From CAYNEI01 sp964396185 (GTDB lineage Archaea; Thermoplasmatota; SW-10-69-26): a DNA stretch of 13,124 nucleotides. Location of the stretch: the NCBI GenBank assembly GCA_964396185.1, contig CAYNEI010000063.1, forward strand, positions 1-13,124, read 5' to 3'. The stretch's first letter is position 1, and the number at the start of each line of letters is the position of its first letter. A program made the translations under genes and the position numbers. A model generated the notes under the pieces. The model was not told the origin of the DNA and did no database searches. It saw only the letters and a list, made by a program, of their open reading frames with translations. This document shows, piece by piece, positions 1-5,774 of this stretch.

Positions 1-216
1 GATGTGGTCCGTGTTCCATGGGCTGGTGGCGACCTCGGGGAAGATCTCCCAGGTCACAGCCACGAAGATGAACGCGGCCAGCAGACCCACGATGACCAGG
101 CCGAACCCGATGCGTCGGGACTTGCCGGCCCCGAAGTAGGCGGTGAACAAGCCGGATCCCAGGGTGACCACGGCGAACGAGGCGAGCAGCAGGCTCTCGA
201 AGATCTCCAGTTCCAT
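1..216 (-). CDS. Small membrane protein, C-terminus outside the window
   Basis: Reading the complement from an ATG at 216 gives 72 codons without a stop up to the window edge. The protein begins MELEIFESLLLASFAVV and has two clear hydrophobic segments, about residues 7-28 and 37-56, separated by a short basic turn (GKSRR) that suggests a hairpin through the membrane. After the second segment comes a hydrophilic stretch (EIFPEVATSPWNTD) that may lie on the outer face. The ATG is 1 nt after the TAA of the Lrp-type gene at 218-451, and a GAGGT ribosome site lies about 7 nt upstream, inside the end of that gene. The two are therefore almost surely co-transcribed and translationally coupled. I do not recognise the family. 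The membrane location is well supported; the function is unknown. Confidence 0.7.
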   Translation of the reverse strand, partial: MELEIFESLLLASFAVVTLGSGLFTAYFGAGKSRRIGFGLVIVGLLAAFIFVAVTWEIFPEVATSPWNTDHI

Positions 217-217
217 G

Positions 218-451
218 TTAGAACCTCGTCCCAGTGAGTGTCTTGGTGTCGTGGACGCCGTCGATCGAGCGGATCCTCGAGACGATGATGTGGCCAAGGG
301 TGTCGAAGTCCTCGGCCTCCACCTTCGCGATGAGGTCGTACTCGCCGAACAGCGGGTGCAGCTCGACGATCTCCGGCACGGCGAGCAGGGCGTTGTAGAC
401 CTCGTGCTCCTTGCCCGCTTCAGCGCTGACGAGGACGAAGCCTACTGCCAA
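218..451 (-). CDS. Stand-alone Lrp/AsnC ligand-binding (RAM) domain protein
   Basis: This is a 77-residue protein that consists only of the Lrp/AsnC C-terminal ligand-binding fold. It has the typical opening strand (AVGFVLVSAEAGKEHEVYNAL), the central EIVELHPLFGEYDLIAKVEAED strand-helix pattern with the conserved GEYDLI, and the last strand near DGVHDTKTLTGT. No DNA-binding helix-turn-helix is present. Proteins of this kind form dimers or octamers and sense amino acids or related small molecules, either alone or by pairing with full-length Lrp proteins; that is family knowledge. I chose the TTG at 451 because GGTGA lies 4 nt upstream and a TATA-like box lies at 482-490. A longer reading from TTG at 484 would start inside that box. 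The membrane protein at 1-216 follows by 1 nt, so the sensor may act with it. Confidence 0.85.
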   Translation of the reverse strand: MAVGFVLVSAEAGKEHEVYNALLAVPEIVELHPLFGEYDLIAKVEAEDFDTLGHIIVSRIRSIDGVHDTKTLTGTRF

Positions 452-481
452 TCTGTCACCGGGGCCGCATCCCGGGTTCCC

Positions 482-490
482 CAATTAACC
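482..490 (-). promoter_or_regulatory. TATA-like box of the Lrp-type operon
   Basis: On the complement the sequence CGAAACGGTTAATTGG looks like a BRE plus TATA-like element. Its centre is about 35 nt before the TTG at 451. Initiation about 25 nt downstream would leave a leader of roughly 9 nt that just contains the GGTGA ribosome site. This spacing argues for the 451 start. Visual call only. Confidence 0.45.
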
Positions 491-562
491 GTTTCGCAAC
501 AGCAGCCTGCAGGTCGCAACGGCGGCGGGCCGGCCCTGGGTGGATACGCCCCGGGCCGCGCT

Positions 563-600
563 AGACCGTGGGAGGCTGGCTGGGCGGGCAGCCTCGGTCT
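563..600 (-). terminator. Hairpin at the pyrD stop codon, possible terminator
   Basis: AGACCG at 563-568 pairs with CGGTCT at 595-600, and AGGCTG at 573-578 pairs with CAGCCT at 589-594. The loop is 10 nt (579-588) and four unpaired bases lie at 569-572. The stem abuts the pyrD TAA, whose first base (complement of 602) lies just outside it. There is no T-run after it, so a role as terminator or 3'-end stabiliser is inferred from position only. Confidence 0.3.
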
Positions 601-1676
601 TATCCGGCTCCATCGCCGACGATCTCAGCCAGCCGGTCCACGCCCAGCTCGTCGAGCTCCTCGAGCATCTCCTGGTGGACGAGCTGGGCGAAGCTGGGCC
701 CTCGGTAGACGTAGCCCGTGTAGGCCTGGAGGATGGTGGCGCCGGCTTGCACGCGCTTGATGGCATCCTGGCCGGTCTCGATGCCGCCGACCCCGATCAG
801 CGGGACCTGGTCGCCGATGGCTTGGTGGAGCCTCGCGAGTACCTGGGTGGCTTGCTGCTTGAGGGGTTGGCCCGAGAGGCCCCCTTGACCGGCGTGCTGG
901 AGACCCGGTGGGCGCCAGGTGGTGGTGTTCACAGCGATGATGCCTGCCGCGCCGGCGTCCACAGCACCCTCGGCCACGGCGACGAGCTCCTCGGCAGGCG
1001 CGTCGGGGTGGAGCTTGAGAAGCACTGGGTGGGGGTGGCCGGCGTCGTCGAGGGCCTCGATCACGCGCCCCACGAGCTCAGCTGCCCCGTCGGGGGTCTG
1101 CATGTCCCGCAGGCCCGGGGTGTTGGGGGACGAGATGTTCACGGTAACGTAGTCGGCAGGCCCAGCCAACCCGGTCGCCGCGGTCTCGTAGTCCTCGATG
1201 GCCTGCTCGGGTGGCGTGGTCTTGTTGCGGCCGACGTTGACACCGACGATCCCCTGGGGTGGATGCTCGGCCAGGCGCTCGGCAGCCGTGGCCACGCCGG
1301 GGTTGTTGAAGCCTAGCCGGTTGACCAGGGCATGGTGGCTGGGGTAGCGCTCGATGCGCGGGGTGGGGTTGCCCTCCTGGGGCTCCGGGGTCACGGTGCC
1401 GACCTCCACATGGCTGAAGCCGTAGGCCGTCAGCGCGTTGTACACCTCGGCACCCTTGTCGAACCCGGCAGCCACGCCCAGTGGGCCTGGGAAGGCAAGC
1501 CCGAGGGCTTCCATGGCTAAGCGTGCGTCCGGTGGCGGGTGCCGGCGCGCGACGCGGGCCTGCTTGGCAGCAGAGGCGTGGATGCGGGCCAGGTGCCAGA
1601 TACCCAGCCGGTGGGCCCGCTCAGGGTCCAGGCGGAAGAGCAAGGGCCTCAGCAAGCCGTACACTGCCCTGGCCAA
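600..1676 (-). CDS. pyrD: Dihydroorotate dehydrogenase, class 2 (quinone-dependent)
   Basis: PyrD oxidises dihydroorotate to orotate in pyrimidine synthesis and passes electrons through FMN to membrane quinone. The 358-residue reading carries the class 2 landmarks: LLFRLDPERAH of the N-terminal membrane-associated helix region, AAGFDKG (69-75), NRLGFNN (119-125), NVGRNK (147-152), NISSPNTPGLR (180-190) with the class 2 catalytic serine at 183, KLHPD with the FMN lysine at 221, GGLSGQPL (265-272), GVGGI (295-299) and YTGYVYRGP near the end. The open frame extends upstream to 1877, but that part has no homology I recognise. TTG 1676 gives the usual family N-terminus; GTG 1664 is the main alternative. 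No other pyrimidine gene is nearby. The function is certain and the exact start is not. Confidence 0.95.
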   Translation of the reverse strand: MARAVYGLLRPLLFRLDPERAHRLGIWHLARIHASAAKQARVARRHPPPDARLAMEALGLAFPGPLGVAAGFDKGAEVYNALTAYGFSHVEVGTVTPEPQEGNPTPRIERYPSHHALVNRLGFNNPGVATAAERLAEHPPQGIVGVNVGRNKTTPPEQAIEDYETAATGLAGPADYVTVNISSPNTPGLRDMQTPDGAAELVGRVIEALDDAGHPHPVLLKLHPDAPAEELVAVAEGAVDAGAAGIIAVNTTTWRPPGLQHAGQGGLSGQPLKQQATQVLARLHQAIGDQVPLIGVGGIETGQDAIKRVQAGATILQAYTGYVYRGPSFAQLVHQEMLEELDELGVDRLAEIVGDGAG

Positions 1677-1752
1677 CGATGGCGGTGCTATCAGTATCCT
1701 CCGGTGTGGGCCAGGACTGAACCCGAAGGGCGCGAAGGCCATGAAGCCGGGA

Positions 1753-1760
1753 AGTATATG
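1753..1760 (-). promoter_or_regulatory. Likely pyrD TATA box
   Basis: The complement reads CCCATATACTTCC, the most TATA-like sequence upstream of pyrD. Initiation about 25 nt downstream would fall near 1730, giving a leader of about 50 nt to the TTG at 1676. A GGAGG lies at 1702-1698 but is too far from that start to serve it. Visual call. Confidence 0.4.
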
Positions 1761-1771
1761 GGGAAAGGAAC

Positions 1772-1807
1772 CACGGGGAGCGCGGGGGACACGGGGACCC
1801 ACAGAGG
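1772..1807. repeat. Degenerate 9-nt tandem repeat upstream of the pyrD promoter
   Basis: Consecutive 9-mers CACGGGGAG, CGCGGGGGA, CACGGGGAC and a weaker CCACAGAGG run from 1772 to 1807. They lie 12-55 nt upstream of the pyrD TATA-like box when read on the minus strand. The purine-rich character continues to about 1830 with decaying similarity. The units resemble those of the inverted repeat at 5536-5724. Confidence 0.45.
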
Positions 1808-2014
1808 CGACGGACGACAAGGGGAGGGAGCGCACGAAGTATGGAAGCCAGTTGCCGCGGGAGGACGCAACGGACAACGAACCCGCAGAGGATCGCGGGA
1901 GCGGTGCCGCCGCGGTGGTTCATCCACCGTGTTGATGCCGAGAGCGCCACAGACAAAGCGATCGCAAGCGCGGACATCGAGAGATAGCGCCATCAGTGCC
2001 TCCAAGCACCCCGT

Positions 2015-2167
2015 CAACCATCCTTGGGCCACGCCCAGCGCGGGGGCGGCGTTTCTTGTTTCGAGGACCCACCGCGTCTTGGCCTGAGGGCCGCTTGCTT
2101 CCGCTCTTGCCAGAGCGGTCTTTGCGCCGCCCCCGCGTCCCCGGTGGCCCAACCAAAGAAAAGGTTG
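2015..2167. ncRNA. Candidate structured RNA next to nop5, strand unknown
   Basis: Two arms pair across about 130 bases. TTGGGCCAC (2024-2032) pairs with GTGGCCCAA (2144-2152), a symmetric 6 x 6 internal loop follows (2033-2038 and 2138-2143), and then CGCGGGGGCGGCG (2039-2051) pairs perfectly with CGCCGCCCCCGCG (2125-2137). CAACC at 2015-2019 can also pair with GGTTG at 2163-2167. Inside lie a perfect hairpin, CCGCTCT-TGCC-AGAGCGG (2101-2118), and a smaller one at GGCC-TGAG-GGCC. Such an arrangement, with equal-sized internal loops and nested hairpins, is typical of a structured RNA. A TTAA element at 2194-2197 could serve as a divergent promoter for a minus-strand RNA starting near 2168. I could not match it to a known RNA family. 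It could instead be a DNA element. Confidence 0.4.
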
Positions 2168-2180
2168 AGACCAAAGAAAA
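2152..2180 (+). promoter_or_regulatory. Two 11-bp direct repeats before the nop5 TATA box
   Basis: ACCAAAGAAAA occurs at 2152-2162 and exactly again at 2170-2180, an 18-nt period. The pair ends 13 nt before the TTAAG element of nop5. Identical A-rich repeats in an otherwise G+C-rich region suggest a protein-binding site. On the minus strand the same tracts are T-rich. Role inferred. Confidence 0.35.
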
Positions 2181-2193
2181 AGCTGGCGAAGCG

Positions 2194-2198
2194 TTAAG
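2194..2198 (+). promoter_or_regulatory. Likely TATA element of the nop5 operon
   Basis: GCGAAGCGTTAAGACC places a BRE-like and TATA-like element centred 29 nt before the ATG at 2225. Initiation would fall 2-4 nt before the ATG, so the mRNA is probably leaderless. No ribosome site precedes this ATG, which fits. Confidence 0.5.
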
Positions 2199-2224
2199 AC
2201 CCTCACGCGACTTCGATTGAACCG

Positions 2225-3328
2225 ATGGGTTCCCCCCTGCTCGTGACGACCTGGTTCGGCAGCTTCCTCCTGGAGGATGGCGAGGTGCGCGAGCAGGCGC
2301 TCTTCCCGAAGGATCCTGGCGCATTGGTCGAGCGCTTGGCCACGGTGCGCGAGGGTGGGCGGCTGGACGAGGAGGAGGCGTTGGCCAGCAAGGTGGACGA
2401 GGTTCTCGTGCCCAGCCGGCGCCTGCTCGGTCTGTCCAACGCTGCCACGGGGCCTCGCACCCGCGTCTACCTCGACCCCGAACCCCACGGGTACGACGCA
2501 TCGCTTCTCCACGAGACGCTCCACGCCCTGGCCGAGCAGACGGTGCGCGAGGCCCTTGCCGACAAGACCCTGCACCTCATGCAGGCCATCAGCTACCTGG
2601 ATGAAGCCCACGAGGTCGAGAACCTGCTCGGGGAGCGCCTGGTGGCCTGGTACGAGCTCCATGCCCCCGAGGTGGTCGCCCGGTGCGAGGATCACCTCGA
2701 GCTGGCCAAGCTCATCGCCGAGCACGGCAGCGGGGCCGAGATCCGCGAGGCCGAGGGATGGGGTGAGGACGTGCTCGGCAGCGAGCTCGCTGATCGGGAG
2801 CGTCAAGCCGTGGAGGGCCTGGCGGTCTCGCTTGTCCGGCAAGCCGAGTCCCGGGCCCCCCTGGAGGCCTACGTGGAGTCGGCTGCCGAGGAGATCGCGC
2901 CCAACATCTCCAAGCTGTGCGGCCCGAAGATCGCGGCCAAGCTCATCCACCACGCAGGCGGGCTCATGGAGCTGGCCAAATCGTCCGCGGGCACGATCCA
3001 GATGCTCGGGGCCGAGAAGGCGGTCTTCGCCCACCTCGTCGAGGGCGCCCCGCCCCCTAAACATGGTGTGATCTACCAGCACCCTCTGGTCTTCCAGGCC
3101 CACCCGAAGGACCGGGGCTCCATCAGCCGGGCGCTGGCCGCCAAGATCGCCATCGCCGCCCGGGCCGATGCCTTCACCGGGAACAACATCGCCTCCGAGC
3201 TCAAGGCCGAGGTGGAGGCGCGCGCCGAGGAGGTCGCCCGCGTCGGACGCCGACGCGCCATGCAGCGCCGGAAGGGCGGCAAGGGGAACGGCTCGGCCAA
3301 AGGCAAGGGCAAGCGGGGGGGTCGCTGA
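2225..3328 (+). CDS. nop5: Nop5 (Nop56/58-type), C/D-box RNP core protein
   Basis: Nop5 bridges fibrillarin and L7Ae on C/D-box guide RNAs, which direct 2'-O-methylation of rRNA and tRNA. The 367-residue protein has an N-terminal fibrillarin-binding region (about 1-95), a helical coiled-coil segment (about 105-220) and the Nop domain (about 222-318). The Nop domain contains APNISKLCGPKIAAKLI, the signature GAEKAVF (262-268), PPKHGVIYQHPLV and the basic helix RGSISRALAAKIAIAARADAF. The tail from about 340 is rich in Lys, Arg and Gly, as in many homologues, and may touch RNA. The ATG at 2225 suits a leaderless transcript from the TATA element at 2194. The TGA shares one base with the flpA ATG, so translation of the two partners is coupled, giving matched amounts of a complex. 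Confidence 0.96.
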   Translation: MGSPLLVTTWFGSFLLEDGEVREQALFPKDPGALVERLATVREGGRLDEEEALASKVDEVLVPSRRLLGLSNAATGPRTRVYLDPEPHGYDASLLHETLHALAEQTVREALADKTLHLMQAISYLDEAHEVENLLGERLVAWYELHAPEVVARCEDHLELAKLIAEHGSGAEIREAEGWGEDVLGSELADRERQAVEGLAVSLVRQAESRAPLEAYVESAAEEIAPNISKLCGPKIAAKLIHHAGGLMELAKSSAGTIQMLGAEKAVFAHLVEGAPPPKHGVIYQHPLVFQAHPKDRGSISRALAAKIAIAARADAFTGNNIASELKAEVEARAEEVARVGRRRAMQRRKGGKGNGSAKGKGKRGGR

Positions 3329-3870
3329 TGGCCCGCCACATGAAGGGACAGGGCAAGCTAGGCGCCTACATCACCAACGGCGGCAAGAAGTGGGACGCCG
3401 ACGAGGCCGAGAACGTCCTGTACCTGGGTGCTGCCCAAGGCGTGACCGCACGCTGGATGGCTCACCTCGTCCCCCAAGGCCGTATCCTGGCCGTCGAGAA
3501 GAGCCCGGTGGCCAGCATCGGGCTCATCCGGCAAGCGCGCGAGCAGGCCAATATCCTCCCCTACGTCGGTGATGCCAGGCGCCCCGAGACCTTCGCGCCT
3601 GCCGTCCCAGAGCTCGGCTTGCTCTACCAGGACGTTGCCCAGCGCGACCAGGTGGATATCTTCCTGCGCAACGCCGCGACGTTCCAGCCCAGACGCGGCT
3701 TTTTGGCGGTTAAGGCGCGCAGCATCGCTGTGGAACGCGATCCCACCGAGGTGATCCAAGAGGCAGCCGAGCAGGTTCAGGGCCCCGGCGACATCGTCGA
3801 TGTCGTCCGGCTGGACCCGTATCACAAGGACCATGCGATGATCGTCGCGGACTTTCGAGAGGATCGGTGA
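3328..3870 (+). CDS. flpA: Fibrillarin-like rRNA/tRNA 2'-O-methyltransferase, short form
   Basis: Fibrillarin is the SAM-dependent methyltransferase of the C/D-box RNP. Visible motifs are LGAAQGVT (33-40, SAM loop), E57 after the next strand, GDARRP (81-86), YQDVAQ (100-105), VKARS (128-132) and LDPYHKDHA (162-170). The catalytic K-D-K-H set can be placed at K10, D102, K129 and H169. At 180 residues it is much shorter than the roughly 225-230 of typical archaeal fibrillarins. It begins essentially at the SKLAA-I helix (here GKLGAYI), so the N-terminal beta domain is missing. An upstream start is not available without running deep into nop5. The ATG overlaps the nop5 stop by 1 nt. Activity is expected because the methyltransferase core is intact. 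Confidence 0.95.
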   Translation: MARHMKGQGKLGAYITNGGKKWDADEAENVLYLGAAQGVTARWMAHLVPQGRILAVEKSPVASIGLIRQAREQANILPYVGDARRPETFAPAVPELGLLYQDVAQRDQVDIFLRNAATFQPRRGFLAVKARSIAVERDPTEVIQEAAEQVQGPGDIVDVVRLDPYHKDHAMIVADFREDR

Positions 3871-3874
3871 AGGC

Positions 3875-4561
3875 GTGGAAGAGAACCAGCGCCAAGGGCG
3901 CGTGCCGGATGTCCCGTTCCTGTTCAGCAACGGGCGAGCCACGACCTTCGTGCGCTTCACGCTCCCTCTGGCGGCCATCACGAGCCTGATCCTCTCGGTG
4001 ATCGTGGTCTTCCCCGGTAGGGCCGGGGAGTTCTGGGGCCTGCTCGTCGCCTACATCATCCCGCCTGCAGGCAAGGAGTCCATCATCCCCACCGCCGTAG
4101 GGGCGGGCTTCGAGCCCTTCCTGGTCGCCACGTACATCGCTGGGCTGGACATGACGTTGGCTTGGTTCTTGGCCTGGAACTGGGATGATGTCACGCGCCT
4201 GCCTCGCGTCGGCCCGTTCGTGGAGAAGTGCATGGAGGGCGGTCAGACCTGGATGGCTGACAGTGCGATCTTGGGGCGTTCAGCGTTCATGGGGTTGGTC
4301 CTTTTCGTCTTCTTCCCGCTCCAGGGCAGTGGTGCCTTCGCTGGGGTCATCGTGGGTCGGCTCATCGGGATGCCGGCCCAGCGGGCCTGGGTGGCGATCA
4401 TGATCGGTGCCCTGGCCGCGGCCTTCACGTGGGCGTATGCCGCCGGCTTCGTGCGCGATCTCATCGCGCTGTTCGGCTTCGAGCCCGTGCTCCAGGGCAC
4501 CGTCGTCGTTTTAGGGCTGGCCGCCGTGGTAGCACTCGCGATCCGGAGGACCATCAGATGA
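3875..4561 (+). CDS. Small multidrug export-type membrane protein (COG2426-like)
   Basis: This 228-residue integral membrane protein resembles the Sm_multidrug_ex family (PF06695). Family marks are an early PPAGKESIIP segment (63-72), corresponding to the usual conserved acidic and proline-containing turn before IP, and later LGLVLFVFFPLQGSGAFAGVIVG (about 138-161), matching the family's GLxLFVxxPxPGTGAWTG. Hydrophobic segments lie near 28-47, 53-63, 81-101, 135-165, 171-196 and 207-224. The start is a GTG 4 nt after the flpA stop, with GGTGA overlapping that stop at 3866-3870. The family name implies export, but the substrate is unproven. Its place between RNA-methylation genes and a sugar epimerase does not indicate a substrate. 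Confidence 0.75.
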   Translation: MEENQRQGRVPDVPFLFSNGRATTFVRFTLPLAAITSLILSVIVVFPGRAGEFWGLLVAYIIPPAGKESIIPTAVGAGFEPFLVATYIAGLDMTLAWFLAWNWDDVTRLPRVGPFVEKCMEGGQTWMADSAILGRSAFMGLVLFVFFPLQGSGAFAGVIVGRLIGMPAQRAWVAIMIGALAAAFTWAYAAGFVRDLIALFGFEPVLQGTVVVLGLAAVVALAIRRTIR

Positions 4562-5508
4562 CCGAAACACGACGCGCGCTCGTCACCGGCGGAGCAGGGT
4601 TCATCGGCAGCCACCTCACCGACGCTCTGCTCGAGCGAGGGTGGGAGGTCACCGTGTACGACAACTTCGTGAGCGGCAAGCGCGCCTTCCTCGAGGGCGC
4701 CGACATCGAGCTCATCGAAGCCGACTTGCTGGACGCCGACCGGGTCCTGGAAGCCACCGAGGGTTGCGAGCTGGTCGTCCACTCCGCTGCCGACCCGGAC
4801 GTGCGCGTCGGCGTGGAGGAGGCCGAGCGTCACTTCGAGCAGAACGTCGTGACCACGCAGAACGTCATCGAGGCGTGCCGTCGCACCGGCGTCGAGGACC
4901 TCCTGTTCATGAGCACCTCCACGGTCTACGGCGAGGTGGACATCTTCCCCACGCCGCTGGACTACGGGCCCATGAAGCCCATCTCCACGTACGGTGCCAG
5001 CAAGGCGGCCTGCGAGGCCATCATCTCGGGCCACGCCCACACCTTCGACTTCAACAGCTGCATCTACCGGTTCGCCAACATCCTGGGCCCTCGGCTCACC
5101 CACGGCGTCATCTACGATTTCGTCCACAAGCTCAGAGCCACGCCCGAGCGACTCGAGATCCTCGGCGACGGCAAGCAGCAGAAGTCCTACTGCCACATCG
5201 ACGACATGGTCGACGCCGTGCTCACCCTCTACGACCAGGAGGACCGGGACCGGGCCGAGATCGTCAACGTGGGCACCGAGTCCTGGACGACCGTCACGCG
5301 CATCGGCGAGATCGTCGTCGACGCGCTCGGCCTGGACGACGTCACCTTCGACTACACGGGTGGCGTCGATGGAGGCCGGGGCTGGAAGGGCGACATCAAG
5401 AAGATGCGCCTGGAGATCGAGGGTCTCAAGAAGATCGGCTGGGAACCCAAGTACACCAGCGACGAGGCCGTGCAGGTCACGGCAGAGTGGATGGCCGCGA
5501 ACACCTGA
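4558..5508 (+). CDS. NAD-dependent nucleotide-sugar epimerase/dehydratase (GalE-like)
   Basis: This is a 316-residue extended short-chain dehydrogenase. It has the NAD-binding GGAGFIGSH (11-19), D35 in YDNF (selects NAD over NADP), HSAADPDV (75-82), the STSTVYG strand with the catalytic Ser/Thr near 121, and the catalytic pair Y145-x3-K149 in STYGASK. It also has RFANILGPR (171-179) and YCHIDDMVDA (211-220), typical of UDP-glucose 4-epimerases and related archaeal enzymes that make sugars for glycans or S-layer glycosylation. Which sugar it acts on cannot be read here; a dehydratase is possible. The ATG overlaps the preceding TGA (ATGA), with GGAGGA about 8 nt upstream inside the membrane gene, so it is the last gene of the nop5 operon. 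The upstream extension to 4429 lies inside the preceding gene and is not homologous. Confidence 0.9.
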   Translation: MTETRRALVTGGAGFIGSHLTDALLERGWEVTVYDNFVSGKRAFLEGADIELIEADLLDADRVLEATEGCELVVHSAADPDVRVGVEEAERHFEQNVVTTQNVIEACRRTGVEDLLFMSTSTVYGEVDIFPTPLDYGPMKPISTYGASKAACEAIISGHAHTFDFNSCIYRFANILGPRLTHGVIYDFVHKLRATPERLEILGDGKQQKSYCHIDDMVDAVLTLYDQEDRDRAEIVNVGTESWTTVTRIGEIVVDALGLDDVTFDYTGGVDGGRGWKGDIKKMRLEIEGLKKIGWEPKYTSDEAVQVTAEWMAANT

Positions 5509-5535
5509 GCGGTTGGGGAGTCGGCGGAGACCTCT

Positions 5536-5724
5536 CAACACGGAGACACGGAGCGAACGGAGAGGGGACGGGAGCTGGTTGGTGGGAACCGGTGGAGGGG
5601 ATGCCAGCTAGGCAAGGTGCTCGACTGTTACAGGGTAGCTTGTCCGCGGAACCTGCTGTAGGCTCCTTCCTTCGCCTTCCCTTCCGTTCCTCCGTTCGCT
5701 CCGTGTCTCCGTGCCTCCGTGTTG
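5536..5724. repeat. Large inverted repeat of ~8-nt units in a convergent gap
   Basis: The left arm (5536-5567) runs CAACACGGAG, then ACACGGAG, then CGAACGGAG. The right arm (5689-5724) is its reverse complement with one extra unit of eight bases, GCACGGAG on the reverse strand. The two arms share a perfect 24-bp match (left arm 5539-5562). About 120 bases without a convincing gene separate them. The repeat lies between the converging epimerase (ends 5508) and HTH gene (ends 5775). The transcript could fold into a long hairpin and act as a two-way terminator. A palindromic mobile element is an alternative; I see no clear target duplication. Confidence 0.65.
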
Positions 5725-5774
5725 GAGTCGTATGACTGATCGATGAACTCCTCTGCTCCCTCTCCCGCCATCCA

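Larger units (their letters stand above)
1677..2224. other. Long non-coding region between divergent pyrD and nop5
   Basis: This stretch of about 550 bases lies between two divergent genes. Open frames cross it on both strands, but they give arginine-, glycine- and proline-rich low-complexity translations, so I regard none as a gene. It holds the pyrD promoter, the 9-nt tandem repeat, a hairpin at 1911-1931 (CGCGGTGG / CCACCGTG around a TTCAT loop), the long inverted repeat at 2015-2167 and the nop5 promoter. I looked for tRNA, RNase P RNA and SRP RNA landmarks and found none. Confidence 0.7.

Noticed and set aside
218..484. Longer Lrp-type protein from TTG at 484
   Set aside because: That start lies within the TATA-like box, and the added residues (GNPGCGPGDR) are not part of the domain; TTG 451 has the GGTGA site.
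1539..2087. Plus-strand frames across the gap upstream of nop5
   Set aside because: Translations are Arg/Gly/Pro-rich with no motif, no ribosome site or promoter, and they run through repeats and hairpins.
2015..2167. RNase P RNA, SRP RNA or tRNA
   Set aside because: The conserved P4 segments (GAGGAAAGTCC type and ACAGAA type), the SRP helix 8 GGAAGG-AGCA motif and a TTCGANTC T-loop in a proper T-arm were not found on either strand.
1691..3103. A 470-codon open frame on the minus strand across nop5 and the intergenic region
   Set aside because: It is the antisense shadow of nop5, whose plus-strand product carries clear Nop-domain signatures; the minus translation shows no domain and its tail is low-complexity.
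4429..4557. N-terminal extension of the epimerase
   Set aside because: It overlaps the membrane gene in another frame, is Arg-rich, and the SDR fold starts right after the ATG at 4558.
4243..5541. A 432-codon minus-strand frame opposite the epimerase
   Set aside because: The plus strand encodes intact SDR motifs; the antisense translation is Val/Asp/Gly-rich, as expected from the complement of G+C-biased codons.
5536..5724. CRISPR array or insertion sequence
   Set aside because: Units are 8-9 nt without unique spacers, there are no cas genes and no transposase frame between the arms.
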